A DNA stretch of 64,000 bases. Source: Methanocorpusculum sp. GTDB lineage: Archaea; Halobacteriota; Methanomicrobia; Methanomicrobiales; Methanocorpusculaceae. Under the pieces are notes generated by a model that saw only the letters and a program-made list of their open reading frames with translations, did not search any database and had not been told where the DNA came from. Positions 33,917 through 42,395 of the stretch are shown piece after piece. The position numbers and the translations under genes are program-made. Every line of letters begins with the position of its first letter. Positions within the stretch are counted from its first letter, which is position 1. The stretch spans positions 3,710 to 67,709 of the forward strand of contig DALTWG010000001.1 in the NCBI GenBank assembly GCA_029987245.1. The letters are read 5' to 3'.

Positions 33917-34870
33917 ATGAAAGTGAAAGCAGTTCTTATGTGCGCGGCAGTGCTTTTGTGTGCCGCGGCGCTGTGCGGCGCGGCATGTGCAAATTCCTAC
34001 ATAATTTTTCCTTACACCAACATAGCAGAGTACAACAGCGAACTGCATGCGGGCGATGTGCTTGCAATGATTAACAATGACGGTCAAACAGATATTACGC
34101 TTTCAGGAAGCGGCAATATGGTCTATTTTGCAACGACCAATTTTGTACCGGGCGATTATTCAAAAAGCATTGCCGGTGCAAAGACGCAGACCTACCGGGT
34201 GAGCAAACCGGATGCAAGAATCAATATCCAGATTTACGATGTTTCCGGTTCCGAGCTTGCAAATTCGCACGGGGTTTCACTGGACCAGGGGCTTGTATTC
34301 AAGGTGACGCCTTACATCTCCCAGCTTCCGCCCAAGGCGCTTGTGTTTGAAACACCTGACGGCGGTTCCAGCACCTTTTTCGGCAATCTGAACACAGCGG
34401 TCGGCACCAGCACCGGTCTGCAGAAACAGGCGGACGGGAGTTACGTGTTTACAGTGGAAAATCTGCGCGAGGCAGGGGTGAAAAAGGGCGAATGGGATGT
34501 ACGCGTGCTCTTCGACCGGTCTTCGTTCATCGGGGGAAGTGTGCCGGACCAGTTTTTGAAGAGTTCATCCTACAATGAGCAGATGTCAGGTTCTTCCTAT
34601 GTTTCGCAGACGTATAAGATGGACCCGGTTCTGATTAAAACCGTGACGCCGACGCCGGTTAAGACGCAGACACCGGTTAAAACACCAACACCGACATCAA
34701 CACCAACACCGACACCGACAGCTACACCAACACCGACGCCGGTTCCCACACCGGAATATACTGAAACTGTCCCAGTAGAACAGACGACAGCGGCTGCCGC
34801 ATCCCCTCTACCGGTATTCGGGCTCCTTGCAGGACTCGGCCTTGCGGTGTTTTGGATGAGAAAAGAGTAA
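33917..34870 (+). CDS. exported surface protein, S-layer-like (DUF3821 type), with Thr-Pro stalk and C-terminal anchor
   Basis: 317 residues: a signal peptide (about 1-25, MKVKAVLMCAAVLLCAAALCG), a beta-rich ectodomain (26-245) resembling the DUF3821 domain of Methanomicrobiales surface proteins, a Thr/Pro repeat stalk (about 248-285, PTPTPTATPTPTP) likely glycosylated, and a C-terminal hydrophobic helix ending in WMRKE. The closing part (SPLPVFGLLAGLGLAVFWMRKE) looks like a processed archaeal surface anchor. The DNA under the stalk is a CCAACA/CCGACA simple repeat and may vary in length between strains. A monocistronic unit downstream of tRNA-Thr. Confidence 0.82.
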   Translation: MKVKAVLMCAAVLLCAAALCGAACANSYIIFPYTNIAEYNSELHAGDVLAMINNDGQTDITLSGSGNMVYFATTNFVPGDYSKSIAGAKTQTYRVSKPDARINIQIYDVSGSELANSHGVSLDQGLVFKVTPYISQLPPKALVFETPDGGSSTFFGNLNTAVGTSTGLQKQADGSYVFTVENLREAGVKKGEWDVRVLFDRSSFIGGSVPDQFLKSSSYNEQMSGSSYVSQTYKMDPVLIKTVTPTPVKTQTPVKTPTPTSTPTPTPTATPTPTPVPTPEYTETVPVEQTTAAAASPLPVFGLLAGLGLAVFWMRKE

Positions 34871-34881
34871 TTTTTTTCCGC

Positions 34882-35688
34882 TCAGGGCGACACCGCACTG
34901 CCCAGACTATCCGCCATCGCCGCAAGCTCTTCCAGCGACCCGTGCTCGCAGTTATCCATAGTAAGCGGCGTAACAGACACATACCCCTCCCGCAGCGCGA
35001 CTACGTCGGACTTTGCATCACACACCGGATTTTCCGCGCCGCAAATCCAGTAGTACGGCTTTCCCCGCGGGTCGATGCGCTCCTCCACCGTTGTATCAAA
35101 AAACCGCGCGCCAAGATGCGTTACCCGGTACCCCTTGATTTTTTTCCCCGGGATATTGACATTAATGAGATGCGTGTTTTTGGGGAACGGATGCGTTAAG
35201 AAATACCGCACAACAGTTGACACAACCTCTTTTACCTGACTGAAATCAATTACATGCTCCCGCGGGTCGGTGAACTTTTCCCCGTCGGAGTGCATCTCCA
35301 TGGAAAAAGCAATCGAAGGCACCCCCTGGTTGGCCGCCTCCATCGCAGCACCGATGGTGCCCGAGGTGGTGACCGACTCAAACGTGATATTTTCCCCGAG
35401 ATTTACCCCCGATACCGCAAGGTCGAACGGTTTTTTCAGACCGTGAATGCCTAAAATCGCACAGTCAGTCGGCCGGCCGGAAACCACATACGCCTCGCGG
35501 CCTCCCGCCGTGACCTTATTCATCCGAAGCGGCTCGAAAATCGAAATCGACCGCCCCACCCCGCTCTGCTGGACCGCGGGCGAGACCACGGTTACATCCG
35601 CGAATGCGGACATGGCATCATAGGCGGCCCACAGCCCCCCGGAGTTTACCCCGTCATCATTGACCAAAAGAATCTGCGGCCGCGTCAT
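34882..35688 (-). CDS. surE: 5'/3'-nucleotidase SurE
   Basis: Hydrolyses nucleoside monophosphates. 268 residues, SurE fold: metal site LLVNDDGVNSGGL at the N-terminus, VVSPAVQQSGVGRS, RPTDCAILGI, and SGVNLGENITFESVTTSGTIGAAMEA. Starts four bases after mptG and is probably the last gene of arfC-mptG-surE. A nucleotidase after two cofactor genes suggests dephosphorylation of a pathway intermediate (inference only). Confidence 0.95.
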   Translation of the reverse strand: MTRPQILLVNDDGVNSGGLWAAYDAMSAFADVTVVSPAVQQSGVGRSISIFEPLRMNKVTAGGREAYVVSGRPTDCAILGIHGLKKPFDLAVSGVNLGENITFESVTTSGTIGAAMEAANQGVPSIAFSMEMHSDGEKFTDPREHVIDFSQVKEVVSTVVRYFLTHPFPKNTHLINVNIPGKKIKGYRVTHLGARFFDTTVEERIDPRGKPYYWICGAENPVCDAKSDVVALREGYVSVTPLTMDNCEHGSLEELAAMADSLGSAVSP

Positions 35689-35692
35689 CTTT

Positions 35693-36676
35693 TCACCAGA
35701 GAACCGCCCCGTGATTCTGCGCCTTTGTAACGATTACCTCGCCGTCGTCGCCCAAAAGGTCTTTAGTCGCCTGCACAATATCCCGGTTGTCCTTGTCAAA
35801 GACCGTAAAGACACTGGGCCCGAGCGAGGAAAGACCCACGCCGTAAGCACCGGCGGCCCGCATGTCATTCATCAGTTTTGTTACCGCCGGGGGCTGAAGC
35901 TGCAGTTCCAGCTTGTTGAACGCGGTCGTCTGAATCATATCCAGCGCATAACTGAATCCCTCCAGGTCATGCTCGATGACAAACGGAACCATGTTCATAA
36001 ACACGATGTGCGACATCTGCTCCACTTCAGCCTTCGGCAGCGGGCAGTAATCCCGGAAGATATTGAGCTCCTCTTTTCCGCTGTAGCAGGTTCCCTGATG
36101 CGGCACGGCCAAAAGAACCTCCCAGTCCTCCGGGAACGCATACCGCCCCAAAAGCACCGGGGGCTTTGCATCAGATGCCGAAGAGGGGCGAAACGTTGCT
36201 TTCTCTTTAAGAGAATGGCCGCCGTCTATAATAAAGCCGCCCATATCAAAGGCATACGTGCCGATACCAGACGTCCCCCCGCGCCCTACAATGCAGGCAA
36301 GCTCATAACTCGAAAAATGCCTTCCGGCCGACTCGCTCACCAGCTTTCCGGCGGCAAGCGCCATTTGCGTCCCGGACCCGAGCCCCGAATGGGCCGGATA
36401 GGTCTGATGCACAGTAAAATGGAATCCTTCTTCAAGGCCCAGATGCGCTGCCATATTCTGCGCGCCGGATAGAACTTTTTTCTCTGCGGCGGCTTTCTGA
36501 ACAGCGTCGGTGACGCCCGGCGCAAACTCTATCGAAATGCCGCGGTCGGCCGGCTCCGACTCCAGAATGAAGGCCGGTTCTGCAAGGGTAAGTCCCGCGC
36601 CCCCGTCTACTCTTTTATAGGAGCCGTTTAAGTCGATTAAGACAATATGCAGCCTGGAAGGTGTTTTAATCAGCAT
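35693..36676 (-). CDS. mptG: beta-ribofuranosylaminobenzene 5'-phosphate synthase
   Basis: First committed step of the methanopterin arm: joins 4-hydroxybenzoate-type acid and PRPP to beta-RFA-P. 327 residues of the GHMP-kinase fold: start IKTPSRLHIVLIDLNGSY and the glycine-rich motif YPAHSGLGSGTQMALAAGKL. Family-typical length. Between arfC (45 bases upstream) and surE. Confirms use of methanopterin-type C1 carriers. Confidence 0.9.
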   Translation of the reverse strand: MLIKTPSRLHIVLIDLNGSYKRVDGGAGLTLAEPAFILESEPADRGISIEFAPGVTDAVQKAAAEKKVLSGAQNMAAHLGLEEGFHFTVHQTYPAHSGLGSGTQMALAAGKLVSESAGRHFSSYELACIVGRGGTSGIGTYAFDMGGFIIDGGHSLKEKATFRPSSASDAKPPVLLGRYAFPEDWEVLLAVPHQGTCYSGKEELNIFRDYCPLPKAEVEQMSHIVFMNMVPFVIEHDLEGFSYALDMIQTTAFNKLELQLQPPAVTKLMNDMRAAGAYGVGLSSLGPSVFTVFDKDNRDIVQATKDLLGDDGEVIVTKAQNHGAVLW

Positions 36677-36721
36677 GCGCGCCCTCCTGCCGCGCTGCGG
36701 CCGCGCTTTGCAGAGAAACGG

Positions 36722-37390
36722 TTAGTAGAGGACATAGTATTCGGTCACCAGGTTTGCGCCGTACATCTGTGTTTTCTGTAAGTCAAGTTTAATCATGTCA
36801 TTTTCCGAGCAGATAGGCATTCCGCCGACAAGAGACGGCGTATCCGCACCCCCAACAATAAAAGGCATGTGGATAAGGCGGATTTCGTCAACGAGTTTAT
36901 GCTGGAGCATGTGCCAGTTTAAGGTCGGACCCCCTTCGATGATGAGTTTTTTCACGCCGAAGTCGCGGCAGAGTATGTCCATGAGCAGCACAAAATCCAC
37001 CTGTTTTTCGCCGCACTCGACCACGGTGACGCCTTTCTTTTGAAACGCCTCAATGCGCTCTTTGGGCGCTTCGCGGCTTACTGCAAGAACGGTTGCCGCG
37101 GCGCTCGTGTCAAAGACGTTTGAGTCCAGCGGCAAATCCGCGCGGCTGTTCGGGATTACCCGAAGCGGGCTTTTCCCGGGGACGAGCCGCACGGTTAAAA
37201 AGGAGTTGTCGATGCGGATGGTGGATGAGCCGACCATGATGGCGTCATACTCCGCGCGTGTTTCATGGAGCAGGATTTCTGCTTCATGCGACATGTGTTT
37301 CATCAGTATTTTGCTGGATATGCCTTTTCCAAGCGTCAGTTTGCCGTCGGCGGTTATTTCTGATATCATTAAGACATGGGGTTTTTGCAT
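36722..37390 (-). CDS. arfC: 2,5-diamino-6-(ribosylamino)pyrimidinone 5'-phosphate reductase
   Basis: Reduces the ribosyl side chain to ribityl in archaeal riboflavin/F420 synthesis. 222 residues of the RibD C-terminal/DHFR-like fold: HVLMISEITADGKLTLGKG at the start, YDAIMVGSSTIRIDNSFLTVR, and LIIEGGPTLNWHMLQHKLVDEIRL. Length typical. First gene of the arfC-mptG-surE group; divergent from the CDP-alcohol transferase. Confidence 0.92.
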   Translation of the reverse strand: MQKPHVLMISEITADGKLTLGKGISSKILMKHMSHEAEILLHETRAEYDAIMVGSSTIRIDNSFLTVRLVPGKSPLRVIPNSRADLPLDSNVFDTSAAATVLAVSREAPKERIEAFQKKGVTVVECGEKQVDFVLLMDILCRDFGVKKLIIEGGPTLNWHMLQHKLVDEIRLIHMPFIVGGADTPSLVGGMPICSENDMIKLDLQKTQMYGANLVTEYYVLY

Positions 37391-37478
37391 AGGCGGTTTA
37401 CCTTTCCTTTGATATATGTTGAAGATAATATACTATATTAGCATTCTATCAATAAAATAATTTCAGGAAGTGCGGGGC

Positions 37479-38138
37479 ATGAATATTACCTCTATACGGC
37501 ATAAACTAACCGGCTGGCTCAATCCGTTTGTCCGGCTGGCGGCAAAAACAGGCATTACGCCGAACCAGATTACGTTTCTTTCGTTTCTGTTCGGGCTGGG
37601 TGCTGCGTTCTGCTATTTCTGCGGGGCGTTTCTTATCGGCAGCATTCTGCTTGCAGTTTCGGGCATTCTTGATTTAACAGACGGCTCGGTTGCGCGGCTG
37701 AATAACAAGAAGAGTGATTTCGGGGCGATTATCGACTGGATTGTGGATAAGTATGTGGACGGGTTTGTGCTGTTTGCAGTCGGTCTTTCGGTTTTTATCG
37801 CGGGGACGCCGAAATTCATGGCGGCAACAGGTTTGCCGATGCTGTTTTATGTCGCTGTGGCAGGGCTTGCGGTGCTTGGTTCGATTATGAACACGTTCAT
37901 TAAGCCGGTGACGTATGCGGAGATTGGCTATTCGTGCAAGGAGGACGGAAAGATTTCCGACCCGCTGGAGGGCGTGGGCTTTTTCGGCAGGCCTGAGACT
38001 ATGCTTTGTCTGATTTTAGGGGGGCTTTTCGGGGAGTTTATCTGGATTGCAGTGTTTATTATTGCGGTGTGTACAAATGCGTCTGCGGTGCAGCGGATTT
38101 GGTACCTGTGGAGGAAGTGTGGGGGATATAAGGAGTAA
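37479..38138 (+). CDS. CDP-alcohol phosphatidyltransferase family membrane protein
   Basis: Transfers a phospho-head group from CDP-archaeol-type donors to an alcohol in ether-lipid synthesis. About six membrane helices; the family motif is complete: DLTDGSVAR then GAIIDWIVD (D-x2-DG-x2-AR-x8-G-x3-D-x3-D). Which alcohol (inositol phosphate, glycerol phosphate or serine) cannot be decided. A GTG at 37470 is in frame, but I prefer the ATG at 37479, with GGAAG as ribosome site nine bases before. The 91 bases after its stop show no gene. Confidence 0.88.
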   Translation: MNITSIRHKLTGWLNPFVRLAAKTGITPNQITFLSFLFGLGAAFCYFCGAFLIGSILLAVSGILDLTDGSVARLNNKKSDFGAIIDWIVDKYVDGFVLFAVGLSVFIAGTPKFMAATGLPMLFYVAVAGLAVLGSIMNTFIKPVTYAEIGYSCKEDGKISDPLEGVGFFGRPETMLCLILGGLFGEFIWIAVFIIAVCTNASAVQRIWYLWRKCGGYKE

Positions 38139-38229
38139 ATTTTTTTGTAACTGTTCAACCACCTCAAAAAAAGCCCCGCGTGCTAAAATACCTCCCCGAA
38201 ACCTCCGCAAAAAAGCCACCCGACCCCCA

Positions 38230-39522
38230 TTACTGCGCAAACCGTATCAGCGAATACAGCCCGTCCGCCTGGGGATGCGTCTCAAGCATCGGTGAAAACT
38301 CATGCACAAAAACCCCCCTCCTCACCAGATACCCCAGATACGTCCCGACCTCAGCGCACGACGGCGCGCTGCTTGCAAACCCTAATATCCTCCCCGACTC
38401 CTTCTCCACCGACAGATGCATCGAGCCCACACTGCCGTCGGCAACATGCCAGAAACTCCCCGGCCCCGCAATATTCGGCGCCGAATACGTAACCCCTGAC
38501 TCATTTGCAGGGCACACTGTATAATCCAGCCCGAGCACCACCGTAAACGGCACCTGACGCAAATCAACTGCGCGCGGCCGCCCTAAAATCGCATCCGCCG
38601 CCGCAAAACCCTGCAGCCGCGCAACCGGCGTGAAATACGGTGCGCCGGTAATGTCACCGCAGGCATACACATCCGCAACGGACGTCTGCATATACTCATT
38701 CACCTTAATAGAACCGTCCGGATTCGCCGCAAGACCCGAAACATACGGCGAGACCGGCCTAATGCCTGTGGCAAACAAAACCGCGTCGCAGGCTATAGCC
38801 GAGCCGTTGAACTGCACCCCGCAGACCGCAGACTCACCTAAAATCCGCTCGACCTTTACGCCCTCGAAAATCTCCACCTCAGCTAAATCGCGCCGCACCG
38901 CTTTTTGCATCGCATCAGGCAGTACTTTTAAGAGCGCGCTTCGCGCAAGCAGCGTCACCTCCGAGCCGAACGCCGAAAAAATATACGCAAACTCCGCCGC
39001 CGCAATACCGCCCCCCACAATAACCAGCCGGCGCGGCAGAGTGCGAAGCAACCGTATAGACCGGGCCGTATACGTGCCCGGCAAATCCGCGCCGGGAATA
39101 TCCGGGACATGCATTTCGCCCCCGGCGGCGATAATAATTTTCTCCGCATCCCGCGGCTCGCCGTTGACAAAGAGCTCGCTCCCCCGCACCTCGGCGACTG
39201 CGCCGTACTCTATGTTGACACCGGCCGCCTTTGTCTCATTTTCCAGAATATGCGCAAGCTTGCTCTGGATTTTTTCAAGCTCTGCGATGACCGCCGGATA
39301 CTTCACACTGATATCGCCCTCGACGATACCGCGCGACTTTAAAAACTGCGCCTCCCGCACCGCGCGGGCGGCATCATTGAGACCACAGACAAGCATACAG
39401 CCGTCGTGCACACACTGCCCGCCAAGAGCCCGCTTTTCCAGAATGGTAACCTCGCGGCCCGCGCCTGCGAGCCGCAAAGCTGCCATTCTTCCGGCAGGAC
39501 CCCCGCCTATGACATAAATCAT
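38230..39522 (-). CDS. FAD-dependent disulfide reductase (dihydrolipoamide dehydrogenase-like)
   Basis: 430 residues of the class I pyridine nucleotide-disulfide oxidoreductase fold: FAD motif VIGGGPAGRMAALRLA, redox disulfide GGQCVHDGCM (Cys37, Cys42), NAD(P) motif VIVGGGIAAAEFAYIF, second FAD motif VYACGDITG, and a C-terminal THPQ in place of the usual HPT-SE. The substrate is unknown; there is no lipoyl-dependent complex here, so a coenzyme-M-, CoA- or thiol-related disulfide is possible. Starts one base after the upstream unknown gene, with which it forms a pair. Confidence 0.88.
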   Translation of the reverse strand: MIYVIGGGPAGRMAALRLAGAGREVTILEKRALGGQCVHDGCMLVCGLNDAARAVREAQFLKSRGIVEGDISVKYPAVIAELEKIQSKLAHILENETKAAGVNIEYGAVAEVRGSELFVNGEPRDAEKIIIAAGGEMHVPDIPGADLPGTYTARSIRLLRTLPRRLVIVGGGIAAAEFAYIFSAFGSEVTLLARSALLKVLPDAMQKAVRRDLAEVEIFEGVKVERILGESAVCGVQFNGSAIACDAVLFATGIRPVSPYVSGLAANPDGSIKVNEYMQTSVADVYACGDITGAPYFTPVARLQGFAAADAILGRPRAVDLRQVPFTVVLGLDYTVCPANESGVTYSAPNIAGPGSFWHVADGSVGSMHLSVEKESGRILGFASSAPSCAEVGTYLGYLVRRGVFVHEFSPMLETHPQADGLYSLIRFAQ

Positions 39523-39523
39523 C

Positions 39524-40459
39524 TCAGAAGATTTCGCAGCCCTCATCCGAGGGCACCGTTAATTCCTCGCCGGTGTACGCATTAACCTCGATGATATCCT
39601 TCTTGCCGCGGACCTGCCAGACCGGGACATAGACCTTCTGAATCTTTATCTCGATATCATCTTCGGCAGGCTTGAAATCACGCTCCTCGGCAAAGATTGC
39701 ATCTCCCGCCGTGGTCTTGATTCTGACATGGCGCGTAAGCTTTTTGATGAGCTTGGCAAGGAGCATTGCCTTGATTTCATCCTTGGAAGTGGTCGGCGGC
39801 ACAATATTTGCATCCTGCGGAATCTCTCCCGGCTCGGGCACAACACCCTCGAAATCGCCCTCCGTGCTGTTGATTGCATTAATCCAGCCGCTTCCCTGCT
39901 CGTCGAAACTGACCGTCTTTCCCTTGTAGCTTGCCTGACCCATGCTGGTGTAGGTATAGTACCAGTAGGGAATCATGCGAAGCACCGTAGGCCCGTCCTG
40001 GCGCGCAACACGCACCGCATCGCGCGCGGAGATACGCATGGGGATAAGCATATCCGCGCCCACCGGCGGCAGCGTCGGCGCAGCCGGTCCGACATACGCA
40101 AACGAGGGCGCTGCAATATCAAATTCCTCGCCCCAGATGCGCGCAAAGGCTGCGTTGACGATATAATCGCCGAGTTTTTCTTTTGTCCATAATTCGGATT
40201 CCTTTGGCTGGAAGTATCCGTTGCCGGTGAAAATAATTTTGTCGCAGCGGGTCTTGATGCCGCCTAAGACTATAGTATAGGGGGTCTGGTCAAATCTCTG
40301 CAGCAGTTCGCGGTCATCGGAGCACAAAACAATGATGCACTTGTTCTCCTTGACGGCTGAAAGATTGAAAGGGCCCTCTTCAAGTTCGCAGTCATAGCCT
40401 GCAGTTTCCAAAACCCGGCCGATTTCGGAAACTGCATTTCTGTGATTAAGTTCACCCAT
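39524..40459 (-). CDS. conserved protein of unknown function, partner of a disulfide reductase
   Basis: 311 residues from ATG 40459 (MGELNHRNAVSEIG). The first 120 residues look like an alpha/beta domain with a possible nuclease-like or receiver-like layout (CIIVLCSDDRELLQRF). The rest has short conserved-looking stretches (MIPYWYYTYTSMGQASYKGK, VYVPVWQVRGKKDIIEVNAYTGEE). I do not recognise the family. An open frame continues to 40639, but a TATA-like CCTTTATCTT lies about 35-40 bases before 40459, so the shorter start is better. Coupled to the reductase gene by one base. The gap 40460-40829 holds this promoter and that of the GGDEF gene, nothing else. Confidence 0.6.
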   Translation of the reverse strand: MGELNHRNAVSEIGRVLETAGYDCELEEGPFNLSAVKENKCIIVLCSDDRELLQRFDQTPYTIVLGGIKTRCDKIIFTGNGYFQPKESELWTKEKLGDYIVNAAFARIWGEEFDIAAPSFAYVGPAAPTLPPVGADMLIPMRISARDAVRVARQDGPTVLRMIPYWYYTYTSMGQASYKGKTVSFDEQGSGWINAINSTEGDFEGVVPEPGEIPQDANIVPPTTSKDEIKAMLLAKLIKKLTRHVRIKTTAGDAIFAEERDFKPAEDDIEIKIQKVYVPVWQVRGKKDIIEVNAYTGEELTVPSDEGCEIF

Positions 40460-40829
40460 GATATAGATAGGTTTGTTTTGCAACAAGATAAAGGCTATTG
40501 ATTGGTTTCTCCAAACCCGCGGGGCTGCCGGAATTTTAGTAAAAAATAGCCAAAAAATCACCATGATAATTCCCCGGTTTTTTCCTCTGCCGGCATGAAA
40601 ATAATGCAGCTGTTTTCCACTATTGCATATTTTCAGCATAACTCATCTGCGTATCTGACGGGATTTTCCTGTCACACCCCCCGGAAACATTCCTCCCGCC
40701 GGATGAATTTTTGTACCCAAATGTGTTGCTGTTTTATACCTACAACCCCGCCCTCCCGCAAAAATACCCTGAAAATTATCATTCATTATCTTTATCTTCT
40801 GTCAAATCATATACATAACCAATAATAAA

Positions 40830-41918
40830 ATGGCGACACTTGCGCAATGGTTCTACGGCGGAAAGGACAAAGAGTTCTTTATCCGCCATTCAGAAGAGAT
40901 TCGTCTGGCCAACACGAAAACGGCCGGCACCTTCGGCATAGTGATAACTGCCCTTGTCCTGCTCTTTACCATTTTTGTCTGCGCAAGCCGCCTGGAAACA
41001 GACCTGACCGCACTTTTTATCTTCACCGCCGTCCTGCTTGTCCTCAATATCTATTACTGGGTATGGGGCAGGGAACACCCGAAACTGACGGTCTACTACA
41101 TTCAGGTTATTTTGCTTATTCTCATCGCCTTCCTGATTCTAAGAGATATAATGGAGCCCGAGGAATACGCGGTATTTATCCCCCTGTTCCTGATTGTGAT
41201 GCCGCTTCTCTTTATCAATCCGATGCACAAAACGCTCATCTCGATGTTAGTCGTGCTCGCAGGGTTTGCCTGCATAACGATACTGGTAAAAGGACCTACT
41301 GTTTACGGCATCTATGACATTGTAGATGTCTGTATTACAGCTTCCTTCGGCTTTTTCATGGGGCAGAACATTCTGCGGCTGCGTATTGGAACTATCGAAG
41401 CCTATGAAAAATTAAAGCAGAGCAGCGAATCAGAGGTTTCCAAAGCGCTTGACATGGCAAACACCGATGCGTTAACCGGGGTGCGCAGCCGTTCGGCATA
41501 CGAAAAGATATGTGCCACGCTGGATGAAAAAATTCAGGAAGGAACAGCGTCGGAGTTCGCGCTGGTTCTCTGCGATGTCAACGGTCTGAAAAAAACCAAT
41601 GACACGATGGGCCATGAGATGGGCGACAAGCTGATAAAATCCTGCTGCCATGAAATATGTGTTGTCTATGCGCACAGCCCGGTGTTTCGCATCGGCGGCG
41701 ATGAATTTGTGGTCCTCCTGCATGATTCGGATTACATGGACAGAAAGGCGCTCTTTGAGAAACTCCATGAGGCTAATATGAAAACGAATGTTTCGTTTGC
41801 GTACGGCATGGCTGAGTTTGATTCGCAAAGAGATGCCAGAACGCAGCATGTCTTTGCCCGGGCCGACGCACAGATGTATCTGTGCAAAAAAAAGATGAAG
41901 GCAGCAAGAAGCGATTAA
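40830..41918 (+). CDS. membrane GGDEF-domain protein (putative diguanylate cyclase)
   Basis: 362 residues. Six hydrophobic helices fill residues 33-180, then a helical linker (185-210) and a full GGDEF domain. It has the family start NTDALTGVRSRSAYE (211-225), metal Asp in LVLCDVNGLKKTND (Asp249), and the intact RIGGDEFVVLL signature (287-297). No RxxD inhibitory site five residues before GGDEF. All residues needed for making c-di-GMP are present. Such proteins are rare in archaea. There is no EAL, HD-GYP or PilZ protein in the window. TATA-like CATATACA about 20 bases before the ATG suggests a very short leader. Confidence 0.9.
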   Translation: MATLAQWFYGGKDKEFFIRHSEEIRLANTKTAGTFGIVITALVLLFTIFVCASRLETDLTALFIFTAVLLVLNIYYWVWGREHPKLTVYYIQVILLILIAFLILRDIMEPEEYAVFIPLFLIVMPLLFINPMHKTLISMLVVLAGFACITILVKGPTVYGIYDIVDVCITASFGFFMGQNILRLRIGTIEAYEKLKQSSESEVSKALDMANTDALTGVRSRSAYEKICATLDEKIQEGTASEFALVLCDVNGLKKTNDTMGHEMGDKLIKSCCHEICVVYAHSPVFRIGGDEFVVLLHDSDYMDRKALFEKLHEANMKTNVSFAYGMAEFDSQRDARTQHVFARADAQMYLCKKKMKAARSD

Positions 41919-41925
41919 CGGTTTT

Positions 41926-42060
41926 GTAACTATTCAGCCTCCCTCAGTTAAGTGGTTGTATTTTTTGAATCATCTTTTCTGAAGCGCTCACGCGCAAAAC
42001 GCAGATTTTCGCAGATTACACGCAGATTAGCGCAGATTACAACAGATTAAGGGCGGCGCC
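41926..42060 (+). repeat. dispersed repeat, copy A
   Basis: Begins with GTAACTATTCAGCC and runs through TTTTTTGAATC and GCGCTCACGCGCAAAACGC into CGCAGATTACACGCAGATT units. The same order of blocks occurs in copies B (42124-42388, minus) and C (45594-45800, plus). It is the short, module-free version. The 477-base gap 41919-42395 is filled by copies A and B and has no gene. Confidence 0.7.
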
Positions 42061-42123
42061 GAATTACGGCGCCGCAAGGAAAAACAAAGAACTTTTTGTG
42101 TTTTAAAAATGTATTAAGAGATA

Positions 42124-42388
42124 TGATTTTTTAACGGGCGGGCGTAACGCCGCGGGAGTGAAACGACCAAGGCGTTGAGCACGGCTCCGCCGTGCGATTT
42201 TCGCCCGCCGAAAGAATCTGCTGTAATCTGTGAAAATCTGCGTGTAATCGCCCGCGGGAGCCTGCGACCAAGGGCATGAGCAAGCCTTTGGCTTGCGACT
42301 GCGGGAATCTGCGTTTTTCGCGCGTAAGCGCGTTATAAAAGCCAAAAAGATAAAAAATTCAGCACCATACATAAGGCTGAATAGTTAC
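42124..42388 (-). repeat. dispersed repeat, copy B, with two palindromic modules
   Basis: Minus-strand copy beginning GTAACTATTCAGCC at 42388 and closely matching copy C for its first 90 bases. It carries two palindromic modules absent from copies A or C: one at about 42250-42303 (stem GCAAGCC/GGCTTGC), one at about 42150-42200 (stem GCACGGC/GCCGTGC). Runs up to the 3' end of nadE. Confidence 0.7.
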
Positions 42389-42395
42389 ACGGTTT

